Source: Nitrospinae bacterium bin107 (GTDB taxonomy: Bacteria; UBA8248). Taken from it: a stretch of DNA of 64,000 nucleotides. Below, in pieces: positions 45,715-55,259 of this stretch. The stretch's first letter is position 1. Each line of letters starts with the position of its first letter. The position numbers and the translations under genes are program-made. The notes beneath the pieces were generated by a model, which had not been told where the DNA came from, did not search any database, and was given only the letters and a program-made list of their open reading frames with translations. Location of the stretch: positions 62,001-126,000 of the forward strand of contig MPNJ01000006.1 in assembly GCA_002238965.1 (NCBI GenBank). The letters run 5' to 3'.

Positions 45715-46725
45715 TTATAAAAATTTCAGCTCGAAGACCTCGGCCAAAAGCTCATAGGATTTCACCCTGGCCTCGAAGCTGTGCATCACGTTCACGATGA
45801 CGAATTCCTCGACTTTGTGATCGGAAGCCAGGGTCTCGAGCCTATTCTTGACCTGCTCCGGATCTCCAGCGATGGTTCTGCTGTCGATATCCTCAGCGAA
45901 GGCGCGCTCCATGTTCGTCCACGGATAGGCGAGCGCCTCCTCGGGTGTGGGTACACCGCCTCCCTCTCCTCGGCGGCTTCTGAGCATTACCAGAGGCCTG
46001 CTGGCCGCATGGTAGAGCGCTTCGTCTTCGGTGGGCGCGCAAATCACAAAAACAGCAAGACTTCCCACAGGATCTTTGCATTTGGCTGATGGGCGAAAAT
46101 CTTTACGGTACATTTCCATCACCTGAACGCTGCCGTACGTGTTAATGAAATGCGCGAAAGAAAACGCGCAACCAAAATGAGCGGCGAGAATCGCGCTTTG
46201 GTCCGATGTCCCCAGGAGCCACATTTCGGGCGCCGTATCCCCGGTTGGCATTGCGCTTATTCGGACGAAGGGGTGATCCTCCGGTAATGACCCTTCAACC
46301 CAACCCCGAAGGTCCGAGACCTTCTGCGGGAAATCGTCGTAACGAAAACCACTTTGCTCAGGCGCCAAAGCGGCAGACGTGAGCCTGTCGGCTCCGGGGG
46401 CGCGGCCCAAACCCAAATCGATGCGGCCCGGGTAGAGGGTTTCCAGCACCCTGAACGATTCGGCCACTTTGAGCGCGCTGTAGTGACTGAGCATGACCCC
46501 ACCCGATCCCACGCGAATCGTCTCCGTCGTCGCGGCGATCTGGCCGATCAAAACTTCGGGCGACGTGCCTGCGAAAGCCCCGTGGCTGTGATGTTCCGCC
46601 AGCCAGTAGCGATGATAGCCCAATCGCTCAGCGGTTTGCGCCAACTGGACGGTCTCACTGATGGCGTCCGCCGCTGTTCCCCCCGAACGGATGGGAGATT
46701 GATCCAAAACGCTTAAACGAATCAT
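45715..46725 (-). CDS. LLM-class flavin-dependent monooxygenase (luciferase family)
   Basis: A 336-aa single-subunit luciferase-like protein. It begins IRLSVLDQSPIRSGGTAADAI and contains YHRYWLAEHHSHGAFAGTSPEVLIG (about residues 38-62), GSGGVMLSHYSALKVAESFRVLE and GRIDLGLGRAPGADRLT, all typical of the MsnO8/YhbW branch. It probably uses reduced flavin supplied by another enzyme. It is separate from the other LLM gene at 41914 and not closely similar to it. Confidence 0.9.
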   Translation of the reverse strand: MIRLSVLDQSPIRSGGTAADAISETVQLAQTAERLGYHRYWLAEHHSHGAFAGTSPEVLIGQIAATTETIRVGSGGVMLSHYSALKVAESFRVLETLYPGRIDLGLGRAPGADRLTSAALAPEQSGFRYDDFPQKVSDLRGWVEGSLPEDHPFVRISAMPTGDTAPEMWLLGTSDQSAILAAHFGCAFSFAHFINTYGSVQVMEMYRKDFRPSAKCKDPVGSLAVFVICAPTEDEALYHAASRPLVMLRSRRGEGGGVPTPEEALAYPWTNMERAFAEDIDSRTIAGDPEQVKNRLETLASDHKVEEFVIVNVMHSFEARVKSYELLAEVFELKFL

Positions 46726-46765
46726 CTATTCGAGAACCACTTGAAAGGAGAATTTGGGGGATATT

Positions 46766-47413
46766 TTATTTTTGAATCGATTTTACCTGAATATATTCTT
46801 CAAGGTGAATCACACCCTTTGTTCCGCGAATGATCTGCAGAACCAAGGTTTTTTCGAATTCCGTTCTCGCCCGGCCGATGATATAAACCTTGTTTCGCAC
46901 GGACTGCCAGCGGTAATTCACGGAATTTACTCCCTGTGTCGCCAATAACTGGCCCTTGAGCTTCGCTTCTATCCACGCATCGCTGGCGATTCGGCTGACC
47001 TTGACGATATCGCGTTCCACGGCTGGTTGCGTCTTCGCCACCTCGCGATTACGCTTCACCTCGGCCGGAGAACCCAGAAGGATATTATCGTAAACGGCTT
47101 TTATTCTGGAATCGCCACGCAAAATACTCAAAACAGCCTCTCGTTTTTTCTCTGAATCCACTAAGCCGGTCAGCAACACCCTTCCTTCCCACACGTCCGT
47201 ATTCACATCGACAGGCAAACCACTATCCACACGCAGATACTCTTGCAACAAATTCGCATGTATTTTCGCATCTTCCAACTGCTGGTTCAGAGAGCGATCC
47301 TCAAAGGCGCTCTTTATTCCTTTTTGAGCGAAAATAATCGCTCCGGGCACACATCCATTCACCCATAAAGGCAAAAAAGCGATGATGAAGATGAACCTGG
47401 TGAATTTACTCAC
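46766..47413 (-). CDS. BON-domain outer-membrane-type lipoprotein
   Basis: A 215-aa lipoprotein with a type II signal peptide and lipobox ending WVNGC (Cys21). Two BON domains follow, about residues 42-110 (VNTDVWEGRVLLTGLVDSE) and 125-205 (SVNYRWQSVRNKVYIIGRA). This is the DolP/YraP-like layout that binds phospholipid and guards envelope integrity. It supports a diderm envelope for the host. It is monocistronic. Confidence 0.88.
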   Translation of the reverse strand: MSKFTRFIFIIAFLPLWVNGCVPGAIIFAQKGIKSAFEDRSLNQQLEDAKIHANLLQEYLRVDSGLPVDVNTDVWEGRVLLTGLVDSEKKREAVLSILRGDSRIKAVYDNILLGSPAEVKRNREVAKTQPAVERDIVKVSRIASDAWIEAKLKGQLLATQGVNSVNYRWQSVRNKVYIIGRARTEFEKTLVLQIIRGTKGVIHLEEYIQVKSIQK

Positions 47414-47644
47414 GAGTTCCCCTGGAAGGCGAAGTGGAACAAAACACCCCCTATTTTGCCTTTTGACTGGTGAGGAGGCAACTGTAACTATAATGAATAC
47501 CTCGTAACGATCTTATGTCTTAATCGACGATGTTCCGCTGTCTCGATTGCAATGCCCTTTGAGAAAACGCATCATGTGTCCATTCATGAATCAATCGCCA
47601 CACTAACCAATGTTCATAAGGCACTTCTTCGCTCAGGAGAAAAA

Positions 47645-47845
47645 ATGTCAATTTCAGATGATTCGCTAAAATCTCGATGTGACGATGTATTTGGAGACCC
47701 CCTCGACTCCGATCGACGCGCCGTCATCATCGCCACAATAGAAAATATGGAGAAAGGGCATCCACGATTACGGGAGCACCTTTCGCCAAAAACAGAACCT
47801 GGCGGACACGCCAGATTCCTGCGCTCCCTTGCGAGGGAGAAATAA
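47645..47845 (+). CDS. Small protein coupled to the amidase, possibly AtzG/GatC-like
   Basis: The 66-aa product is MSISDDSL... with a central DPLDSDRRAVIIATIENMEK and a C-terminal HARFLRSLAREK. AGGAG six bases before ATG 47645 sets the start; a longer frame to 47552 lacks such a site. It ends one base before the TTG start of the amidase, so the two are almost certainly co-translated. The size, the P-L-D-x-x-x-R-x-x-V motif and the position recall AtzG (DUF4089), the small stabilising partner of the AtzE amidase. The resemblance is by eye only. Confidence 0.6.
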   Translation: MSISDDSLKSRCDDVFGDPLDSDRRAVIIATIENMEKGHPRLREHLSPKTEPGGHARFLRSLAREK

Positions 47846-47846
47846 A

Positions 47847-49259
47847 TTGACGAACAACCTCACGAAACTTACCGCTGCGGAAATCGTCGCACAAATCAAA
47901 GAAAAGAGAATCAGCGCCGTCGAAGTCACCGAGGCGCATCTGGAACGCTCGGAGAAAATCGGGGCGGCTCTGAATTCCTGGATCAAGCTCGATCCGGAGG
48001 GCGCCCTGAAGACGGCGCGGGATGTGGACGCCGCCATCGCCCGTGGCGAGGACCCGGGGACCATGGCCGGCGCGCCGATAGGCTTGAAAGACTTGATCGA
48101 CATGGAAGGCCTCCCTACCACGGCGGGCAGCATCATCGACAATCATGCCGTCGCGGATTCAGATGCCTTGCTGGCCCGGAAAATACGCCAGGCGGGGGGC
48201 GTGATCCTCGGAAAACTCAACCTGCATGAATTCGCCTTCGGCCCCACCGGGCACAACCCCCATTACGGGGATCAGAAAAATCCCTGGGATACCGAGCGGG
48301 TCACTGGCGGGTCGAGCGGCGGTTCGGGCAACAGCGTGGCGACAGGTCAGGTTTCCATCGCCATTGGTTCCGATACAGGTGGGTCTATCCGGATTCCCGC
48401 ATCCTTGTGCGGGGTCATCGGGCACAAGCCCACGCATGGGCTTGTCACGAAATCGAACTGCGCGCCGTTGTCTTGGTCGCTCGATTCTTTCGGCCCATTG
48501 GCCCGATCTGCCCAGGATTGCGCGATCATGATGTCAGCCATTGCCGGACACGACCCGGCCGACGCTTCATCCACCGTCGGTAATCCCCCCGATTTCATGG
48601 GCGCGCTGAATAAACCCATCGAAGAATTCCGCATCGGTCTTGCGCGTGAATACTATGAACATCGCTCGGAACCTCCCGTGGCGGAAGCGGTGAACAATCT
48701 CGCCAAGGCGATTCAGGAACTGGGGGCAGAGGTCGTCGAAATCCAAATACCCGATGTTGAAACCGCATTTCATGCGGCTGCCGTGCTGATGGTATCCGAA
48801 GCTGCGGCTGTACATGAGAACAACATACGAAACCATGCGCAAGATTTTGACCCAGCGGTCCTTGAAAGGATCAGACCCGGCTTTTTCATTCCCGCCACAT
48901 CATATATCCAGGCGCTTCGATTCAGAGAGCAGTGGACGAAACGCATCTGCAGGGAAGTTTACGGTGAGGTAGACCTCGTTCTCTCCGCAGCCACGCCGAT
49001 TCCCGCCGCTTTGCGTTCTCAATCCACCGGAACGGTTCGGGGCAAGGAAGTCGAAATTCGAACTCTCATGATCTCCTTGACGAGGCTCTGGAATTTTCTT
49101 GGCGGGCCGTCTACGGCATTTCCCTCAGGCATGAGCAAGGAGGGCCTGCCGCTTGGAGCGCAAATCATGGGCGCGCCTTTTGCGGATCACCATACGCTGG
49201 CGTTTGTGCATCAACTGGAAAAAAATGGTGTGGTGAAAGTCGAAAAACCGCCCCTCTAG
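47847..49259 (+). CDS. Amidase (amidase-signature family)
   Basis: A 470-aa amidase-signature hydrolase. The Ser-cisSer-Lys triad is K81 (GAPIGLKDLID), S156 (TGGSSGGSGNSVATG) and S180 (GSDTGGSIRIPASLCG). The start is TTG 47847, seven bases after GGGAG, and gives the usual MTNNLTKLTAAEIV opening; a TTG at 47829 lies before that site. It is translated together with the 66-aa gene before it. Possible substrates range from aliphatic or aryl amides to biuret-type carbamates; GatA function is unlikely because no gatB or gatC is nearby. Confidence 0.92.
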   Translation: MTNNLTKLTAAEIVAQIKEKRISAVEVTEAHLERSEKIGAALNSWIKLDPEGALKTARDVDAAIARGEDPGTMAGAPIGLKDLIDMEGLPTTAGSIIDNHAVADSDALLARKIRQAGGVILGKLNLHEFAFGPTGHNPHYGDQKNPWDTERVTGGSSGGSGNSVATGQVSIAIGSDTGGSIRIPASLCGVIGHKPTHGLVTKSNCAPLSWSLDSFGPLARSAQDCAIMMSAIAGHDPADASSTVGNPPDFMGALNKPIEEFRIGLAREYYEHRSEPPVAEAVNNLAKAIQELGAEVVEIQIPDVETAFHAAAVLMVSEAAAVHENNIRNHAQDFDPAVLERIRPGFFIPATSYIQALRFREQWTKRICREVYGEVDLVLSAATPIPAALRSQSTGTVRGKEVEIRTLMISLTRLWNFLGGPSTAFPSGMSKEGLPLGAQIMGAPFADHHTLAFVHQLEKNGVVKVEKPPL

Positions 49260-49273
49260 CGTGGAATGCCCGA

Positions 49274-50530
49274 CTACTCCGGCCTGGCTCCATGCGGACC
49301 CATCGGAAATTTCTCGCATAGAGACCTGACGTCTTCCCTCACCGAGGCGATGCGGGCTTCATCCGTAATATCGGCCAGTACATCGGCTATCCAGCCGCCC
49401 ACGACTTTCATCTCGGCTTCTTTCATATGGCGGGACGTCAACGCGGGCGTCCCGACGCGAATCCCGCTCGTGAACGCCGGTTTTCTGGTGTCGAAAGGAA
49501 TTGCGTTCTTGTTCACCGTAATTCCCGCTTGGCCCAGTGCGGCTTCCGCCTTTTTGCCGCTGAAACCGGATTCACGCAGATCCAGGAGAATCAGGTGGTT
49601 ATCCGTGCCGCCTGAGACAAGGTGAACACCGCGTTGTAGAAGCGCGTCCGCGAGCGCCTTGGCGTTTTTCACGGTCTGCGCCGAATAGTCCTTGAATTCG
49701 GGCGTGCTCGCCTCCTTGAACGCTACCGCCTTGGCCGCGACGACGTGCATCAAAGGCCCACCTTGAAGACCCGGGAAGACGGCCTTGTTCATCTCGGCCG
49801 CGTAGTCTTCGTCGCAGAGAATCATGCCACCGCGAGGACCCCTGAGCGTCTTGTGCGTCGTTGTCGTGACAATCTGCGCGTGTCCCGCCGGATTTGGATG
49901 CGCGCCGCCGGCGATGAGCCCCGCGACATGGGCAATATCCGCCATCACCACGGCGCCCACCTCATCTGCAATCTCTCTGAAGCGCGCATAATCAATCGAG
50001 CGAGGATACGCGCTCGCCCCCACGACGATGATTTTGGGTCGGTGTTCCTTCGCCTGGCTTTCCACTTCATCGAAATCTATTACGTGGTTTTCGGGATCAA
50101 CCCCATAAGCGACCACCTTGAACCAACGACCCGAGAAGGTGACGGGGTGGCCGTGGGTGAGATGGCCCCCATGCGAGAGGTTCATCCCCAGGATTGTATC
50201 GCCCGGCTCCAGCAGACCGTAATACACAGCGGCGTTCGCCTGGGCGCCGCTGTGCGGCTGAACGGAGGCGTGACCCATGCCGAATAGAGACTTCGCCCGC
50301 TCTATGGCGAGTGACTCGGCTACATCTACAAATTGGCAACCGCCGTAATATCGCCTTCCCGGAAATCCTTCCGCATATTTGTTCGTCATCACGCCGCCCA
50401 CCGCTTCCATCACCGCTTCGCTCACGTAGTTCTCCGAAGCAATGAGCTCGAGCTCATCAGCCTGGCGATTTTTTTCATCTTCCATGGCGGCGAAAATATC
50501 GGGATCTCTCAGCGCAAGTGCCGACGACAT
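49274..50530 (-). CDS. glyA: Serine hydroxymethyltransferase
   Basis: A 418-aa PLP enzyme interconverting serine and glycine with tetrahydrofolate. It has [19 protein letters not shown] (about residues 27-45), [32 protein letters not shown] and the PLP-binding Lys in [14 protein letters not shown] (about 226-239). GGAGG lies 8-9 bases before ATG 50530. It is convergent with the amidase, 14 bp apart. No glycine riboswitch-like structure is evident upstream. Confidence 0.97.
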   Translation of the reverse strand: MSSALALRDPDIFAAMEDEKNRQADELELIASENYVSEAVMEAVGGVMTNKYAEGFPGRRYYGGCQFVDVAESLAIERAKSLFGMGHASVQPHSGAQANAAVYYGLLEPGDTILGMNLSHGGHLTHGHPVTFSGRWFKVVAYGVDPENHVIDFDEVESQAKEHRPKIIVVGASAYPRSIDYARFREIADEVGAVVMADIAHVAGLIAGGAHPNPAGHAQIVTTTTHKTLRGPRGGMILCDEDYAAEMNKAVFPGLQGGPLMHVVAAKAVAFKEASTPEFKDYSAQTVKNAKALADALLQRGVHLVSGGTDNHLILLDLRESGFSGKKAEAALGQAGITVNKNAIPFDTRKPAFTSGIRVGTPALTSRHMKEAEMKVVGGWIADVLADITDEARIASVREDVRSLCEKFPMGPHGARPE

Positions 50531-50697
50531 CGATGGAACCTCCAGATTTTTCAGGCGTGGGGTATAGTACGGAACTTCTCGGCCGGGTCGAAGCTAACAA
50601 ACCGACTCCGGGACGTCAATCCCGAATGCCAAATGTACCATCATGACGTAAGAGTTATAATGAAATTCTTAACCTTCACCCTGAAAAGGAATTTATC

Positions 50698-51162
50698 ATG
50701 CCGAATGAACCAGATGATTTGCTCGACATCTCTTCAGGTGGTGTTCCTATGACATCACTTCCACCCGAGCCGGAAGAATTCGGCGCGTTGGATTCACTGT
50801 GTGATGAAATTATATCGAGCGAAGAAAACCGCGGGCCATCTATGGAGAAACTGCAAAGCCTCGTGGCGCGCCACCCGGATGCCCTATCCGGCTGGGTGGC
50901 CATGGGGCGAATCGCGATCGCAAACGAAGAGACGATTAGCGCATACGCCTACTTTCGGGTCGCCTATCACAGGGGGCTGGACAAGGCCCGCGCCTCGGGC
51001 TGGCGCGGCGATGGGCGTATCCCCTGGGAAATCCCCGCCAATCAACCGTTTTTGCGCGCCATTCATGGCTTGGCGCAATGCGCCGACGCCATTGGAGAAT
51101 CCGCCGAAGCGAAACGCTGCGCTGAATTCTTAGGAATGCTCGACCCGAATCATCCGTTTTGA
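50698..51162 (+). CDS. DUF3151-like TPR-fold protein
   Basis: A 154-aa protein whose C-terminal half carries the run AYAYFRVAYHRGLDKARASG followed by WRGDGRIPWEIPANQPFLRA and a final RCAEFLGMLDP. As I remember it, this is the hallmark of DUF3151, a family described mainly from actinobacteria, with an A/S-rich TPR-like helical fold. The acidic N-terminal third (about 1-40) looks disordered. AAGGA precedes the ATG. It lies between glyA (divergent) and the AOR cassette (convergent). The function is unknown. Confidence 0.75.
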   Translation: MPNEPDDLLDISSGGVPMTSLPPEPEEFGALDSLCDEIISSEENRGPSMEKLQSLVARHPDALSGWVAMGRIAIANEETISAYAYFRVAYHRGLDKARASGWRGDGRIPWEIPANQPFLRAIHGLAQCADAIGESAEAKRCAEFLGMLDPNHPF

Positions 51163-51211
51163 CGAGAAGATTATTAGGAAAACAGATCTGTTATCAGATT
51201 CCGCTGCCCGC

Positions 51212-51538
51212 TCATCCCCCCATGTATTGCCCCATCAAGAGGACGAGGTCGCCCTCTTTCATCTCGGAATCGAGCGTGTGGTGAATGCCCATGAGCGCAT
51301 CGTTTACGGCTATTTCCAAGTGTTCGGCCAACTCGCCGGTGCCGTTGTGCCAAAGCGCCTCATCCAAGGGTCTGTAGCGTCGGCTCATCTTTTTGAGGAC
51401 GTCACGAAGCGTAGCGCCTTCGGGGACTTCCACATCGAAAAACTTGCGCTCGTTTCCGTCACCGCCCACAAAAGTCGACGCCCAGGAGATGAACTCAAGT
51501 CGGACGCAGATTCCATTGACGCTTTTCGTCTCGTTCAT
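51212..51538 (-). CDS. MoaD/ThiS-like ubiquitin-fold protein of the AOR cassette
   Basis: A 108-aa beta-grasp protein. The C-terminus ends GDLVLLMGQYMGG, with the double Gly used by MoaD as sulfur carrier. It has the EGATLRDVLKKMSRRY helix and the MKEGDLVLLMG strand. ATG 51538 has AGGAG about 8 bases upstream; the longer TTG start at 51559 does not. It lies 27 bp after the AOR gene on the same strand. It probably donates sulfur for the tungsten-pterin dithiolene, dedicated to this AOR (AorD-like). Confidence 0.82.
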   Translation of the reverse strand: MNETKSVNGICVRLEFISWASTFVGGDGNERKFFDVEVPEGATLRDVLKKMSRRYRPLDEALWHNGTGELAEHLEIAVNDALMGIHHTLDSEMKEGDLVLLMGQYMGG

Positions 51539-51565
51539 AGCGTCATCTCCTGTCTCCAAGGTGAG

Positions 51566-53458
51566 CTATACGTTCGCACCCCATAGCGCCTCGGCGACAT
51601 CTTCGAGATCGAGTTCACGTAAAAGCTCGGGCTTGGGGCGGCCCGTCTCCCTGTCGTAGCCGGCCGTCTCGTACCAGATGTCGAGCATTTTCTCCCATTG
51701 ATCCATAATCGAAACGCCCGCAATCGGTCCATCCACAGGCGTGGAACCGTATCGCTTGGATGGTTTCTCGACCTCAGGCCCGATGCCGCAGCGCAAATTA
51801 AACGCACGCATCAAGGCGTTGATGCGCCGGCCGGTCTGCATCGCTTCATCCTTGTCCACGTCCCATCCGGTAGCCGCTTGAATGGATCGGCACAATACGT
51901 CCATCGGCGCGCGCGTAGTGAACACACACGCTCCCAGAGAATCTTCATACGCGCGACGTCCCCTGAGACCGCCCACATGCCTGGGCACCGCCTCCGCGTC
52001 CTGGGGGTGCACACGAGCGGGCTGGCCGTAATCCGTCGGGAACACCGGGGGAGCCGTATCCATCGTTCCACCCGAACCCGTGCACGTATCGATCATCTCC
52101 TCCCAGCGGGAGCGATGGTCGTGCCCCCTGGGAGAATTGCCGACTTCCGTATATATGGCGCAATCCTGCGCTTCGCCGCCGAGTTTCTCCGCAGCGAGCT
52201 TCGTTCCCTCTGCCAGGAGATCGCCCATGCCTTCGCGCTTACAGATCATCTCGAGCAACCTGTTGGCTCCGTCGATATCGCCCCACTCCAGGCGGAAGCC
52301 CAAGTCCTGATCCGTGATATAGCCTTTTTGCTGGCACTCCATCACCCAGCCGCAAAGCCAGCCGAATTCGTTCACGTCAACACAGGCGCGATCAAGCTGG
52401 GTGTTCATCCAGGTGACCTGCTGCGGGTCCGTGGCGCCAATCGTCCAGCCCGCGCCCGACCAGCCCTCGTACTCGGGCTCATCCACTACCTGTCCCTTGT
52501 ATGGACCGGAGGAGATGACCTGCATATGGCAATGGTGCATGCCGCACGCGCTGCACTGATGACCCCTGTGATCGAAACCCTCGCGCAGGCCGTTGGCCTC
52601 CCATTGCTTCGTTTCGATTTCCTCAGGCCACACGTTCGTCGTGTAGTTTCGAATCGGGAGCGCGCCCATGCCTTGTAAGTTCCGCACGCCGCCCAGGGTG
52701 CCGTACAGATACAGCCCCTTGGTGGAGGGATCGGTCTGAAGACTGTGGGCGATATCGTCGGCCGCCGCGAAGAGCGCTTTGGGATGTGCGGCGGCGACTC
52801 CCTTTGTTCCGCGCTCGATAGCCACCGCCTTCACCTTTTTCTTGCCCATGACGGTCCCGCAGCCGTTCTTGCTCGCCACGTGGCCGTAATCGCCCTGTAT
52901 GGCGGCGAAGCGCACGAGGTTCTCGCCCGCGGGCCCGATGCTGTAAACACTCAAATTATGTCCGCTCAGATTCAGGGTCTTCTCGAGCGATTGCTGCGTC
53001 TCCCAGGTGTCCTGGCCCAGCAACTCAGAGGCATCGCGAAGCTCCACCCCGTCATCCCGAATATGAAGATAAACCCAATCGGGCGATTCTCCCTGAAAGA
53101 CGATAGCGTCATAACCGCAATACTTGATGTTCGCGCCGAAAAATCCGTTCGCCTGGGTGTTGGTCGCGCCGTTGGTCATCGCGCCCCTCGTCACCACGGT
53201 AAGTCCGCCCGTCCCCCAGACCGGCAGACCCGCCAGAGGGCCCGTGGCCAGAACCAATCGGTTTTCAGGATGATCCCAACTCACCTCGGGGGGCACTTCT
53301 TCCCAAAGTATCTTGGCGCCCAAACCTGCGCCGCCCACCCATTTTCTGCGGTCGGCGACATCGAATTTCTCTCCCCAGGTCTTCCCGCTCGAGAGATCGA
53401 CCCGGAGGATTTCTCCTGCGTATGCGTAATCAGTCAAGGCATCGACCCCCTTGTTCAT
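51566..53458 (-). CDS. Aldehyde:ferredoxin oxidoreductase, tungsten (AOR) family
   Basis: A 630-aa enzyme of the AOR family, which uses a bis-pterin tungsten cofactor and a 4Fe-4S cluster to interconvert aldehydes and acids. The N-terminal domain has KWVGGAGLGAKILWEE, RLVLATGPLAGLPVWGTGG and the pterin-contacting GCGTVMGKKKVKAVAI (about residues 201-216). Fe-S ligands are CSACGMHHC (about 287-295) and the later Cys in SLGACVF. It overlaps the FAD reductase gene by ATGA. The surrounding polyferredoxin, FAD subunit and MoaD-like protein make a complete electron pathway to NAD(P). Confidence 0.92.
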   Translation of the reverse strand: MNKGVDALTDYAYAGEILRVDLSSGKTWGEKFDVADRRKWVGGAGLGAKILWEEVPPEVSWDHPENRLVLATGPLAGLPVWGTGGLTVVTRGAMTNGATNTQANGFFGANIKYCGYDAIVFQGESPDWVYLHIRDDGVELRDASELLGQDTWETQQSLEKTLNLSGHNLSVYSIGPAGENLVRFAAIQGDYGHVASKNGCGTVMGKKKVKAVAIERGTKGVAAAHPKALFAAADDIAHSLQTDPSTKGLYLYGTLGGVRNLQGMGALPIRNYTTNVWPEEIETKQWEANGLREGFDHRGHQCSACGMHHCHMQVISSGPYKGQVVDEPEYEGWSGAGWTIGATDPQQVTWMNTQLDRACVDVNEFGWLCGWVMECQQKGYITDQDLGFRLEWGDIDGANRLLEMICKREGMGDLLAEGTKLAAEKLGGEAQDCAIYTEVGNSPRGHDHRSRWEEMIDTCTGSGGTMDTAPPVFPTDYGQPARVHPQDAEAVPRHVGGLRGRRAYEDSLGACVFTTRAPMDVLCRSIQAATGWDVDKDEAMQTGRRINALMRAFNLRCGIGPEVEKPSKRYGSTPVDGPIAGVSIMDQWEKMLDIWYETAGYDRETGRPKPELLRELDLEDVAEALWGANV

Positions 53459-54777
53459 GAAGCGATTGTGAGTTCATTCGACGACGCCGAAGGGCGTCCC
53501 AAAACGGTTTCCGGCAACAAGCCGCCCGCAGCGCCCGAAGCCAAAAACGCGCGTTTCACGTCAAACGGGTTCTTGCGCAAATGCTCTTTCCATTCAGAGA
53601 TGTCCACCCCCGTGTACACGAGGCCCTTGAGCATCCCCACGTCGTTCGTCGTCCAGATTTCCCGGGTTTTCCCCAGGATAATGGCGCCGGTCAGCCTCCC
53701 GCCATGGAACAATAGCTTTCTGTAGGCGGGACGCTCAGCCCGTACAGCTTCAAATACTTCGGCGTCGGCATCATCCCAGGCGCCGAAACTGGCGATCTCC
53801 ATATCGAGAACGTCCACAATGTTCATGAGCAGACTGCCCTTGTACGCAACCTCCTGGCCTGCCATGTTGGCCGCCGCCACGCGGCCGTGCTGCATCGCGG
53901 TGGGTTCGATGGCGTGTACGACTCTATCACCCGTGACAGCGTCGGGGCCTTCCGCGATATCTCCCGCCGCGTAGATGTTCGCCACATTCGTGCGGCAATG
54001 CTCGTCCACAAGAATTCCCTGGTTTGTCTCGAGACCGCTGTCCGTTACCCAATCGATGTTGGGCTTTATACCCGTGGCCATGATAACCAGGTCGACCTCC
54101 AGATCGGGGCCTTCCTTGAATTTGAGTAGTTTCGATTCTCCTTTGTCCTCTATGGAGGTCACTTGCGTCGAGGTTCTCACTTCCACGCCTCGTTCGTTCA
54201 GCCAACTTTGAACGAGCCCGGCGCCCGTATCGTCTATCATGCGCGGCAGGATGCGCGATTCGAGTTCCACGACGGTGAGCTTCACTCCCTGATTCACCAG
54301 GGCGTTCAGAATCGTGAAGGCGATGAACCCCGCTCCGATCATCGCCACGCGGGCGCCATCGCCCACGCCGGACGCAACGGCGCGCGCCTGAGGAAACGTC
54401 CAGAAGCTGTGCACGTTCTTCCCGTCCGCGCCGGGTACGGGCGCTTTCACGGGAGAAGACCCCGTGGCGATCAAGAGATTATCGTATTCAACCTCGTCGC
54501 CTCCCTCGAGGATGAGCTTGTTGGCGGACGCGTCGATTCTCTCGGCACGCGCACCAAGCCTCGCATCCACATTCAGCGCGGCGAGCTTGGGAGGAGAGGC
54601 AATGTAGACGTGAGATTCCGCGATATCTCTCGCAAGATAATAGGGCAACACCATCCGTGAATACGGCGTCTCATCCGCGACGAGAATAATCTCGGAATCG
54701 CCTTTGTCCAATTCTCTAAGCGTGGTGATGGCGTTCCAACCGGCTGTTCCGCCGCCTACGATGACATGTCTGGCCAT
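53455..54777 (-). CDS. FAD-dependent pyridine nucleotide-disulfide oxidoreductase of the AOR cassette
   Basis: A 440-aa flavoprotein. The FAD-binding motif is HVIVGGGTAGWNAITTL (about residues 4-20), the NAD(P)-binding motif VAMIGAGFIAFTILNAL (about 143-159), and the second FAD motif NIYAAGDIAEGPD (about 263-275). There is no redox-active CxxxxC pair. It is placed between the polyferredoxin (2 bp) and AOR (ATGA overlap), matching the AorC flavin subunit of the Aromatoleum complex, which passes electrons to NAD+. I infer the same role. Confidence 0.9.
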   Translation of the reverse strand: MARHVIVGGGTAGWNAITTLRELDKGDSEIILVADETPYSRMVLPYYLARDIAESHVYIASPPKLAALNVDARLGARAERIDASANKLILEGGDEVEYDNLLIATGSSPVKAPVPGADGKNVHSFWTFPQARAVASGVGDGARVAMIGAGFIAFTILNALVNQGVKLTVVELESRILPRMIDDTGAGLVQSWLNERGVEVRTSTQVTSIEDKGESKLLKFKEGPDLEVDLVIMATGIKPNIDWVTDSGLETNQGILVDEHCRTNVANIYAAGDIAEGPDAVTGDRVVHAIEPTAMQHGRVAAANMAGQEVAYKGSLLMNIVDVLDMEIASFGAWDDADAEVFEAVRAERPAYRKLLFHGGRLTGAIILGKTREIWTTNDVGMLKGLVYTGVDISEWKEHLRKNPFDVKRAFLASGAAGGLLPETVLGRPSASSNELTIAS

Positions 54778-54779
54778 AA

Positions 54780-55259
54780 TCAGAGCACCCCCGCAAGCGG
54801 TCCGGCGGGCGATTTCGCCCGCTCCGCGGCAAAGGGCCCGACCCAGTCGGTCTTATCGGCCTCTTCGTAAACGATGGCGTCGGTCGGACAAACGGACGCG
54901 CATGCGGGGTTTCCGCCGCACAGGTCGCACTTGAACGCCTTGTGGGTGTCGATGTCGTAGAACATCGTTCCGTAGGGACACGCGATGGTGCAGAGCTTAC
55001 AGCCCACGCAAATGTCGTCCGCGACATCCTTCGCCCCGGCAGGCGAGATGCCGATCGCCTCGACCGGACACGCCGTCAGGCACCATGCCTCGTCGCACTG
55101 CGGACAGGTATAGGGCGCATAGCTCGTATGGCCCTCGAACGCAGAGACGCGAATCACCGCCTTCGAAGGCTGGAACGTCCCCGTCTGCTCGTAAGAACAT
55201 GCGAGTTCGCACCGCATGCAGCCCGTACATTTCTCGGGAATGATCTTGAGTATTTTCAT
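54780..55259 (-). CDS. Polyferredoxin-type 4Fe-4S protein of the AOR cassette
   Basis: A 159-aa HycB/DmsB-like electron carrier with sixteen cysteines in four sets: CTGCMRCELACS (about residues 11-22), CPQCDEAWCLTACP (about 54-67), CVGCKLCTIACP (about 84-95) and CDLCGGNPACASVCP (about 115-129). This predicts four 4Fe-4S clusters, as in AorA of the Aromatoleum AOR complex. It is the first gene of the cassette and sits 2 bp from the FAD subunit gene. It is cytosolic; there is no Tat signal. Confidence 0.9.
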   Translation of the reverse strand: MKILKIIPEKCTGCMRCELACSYEQTGTFQPSKAVIRVSAFEGHTSYAPYTCPQCDEAWCLTACPVEAIGISPAGAKDVADDICVGCKLCTIACPYGTMFYDIDTHKAFKCDLCGGNPACASVCPTDAIVYEEADKTDWVGPFAAERAKSPAGPLAGVL

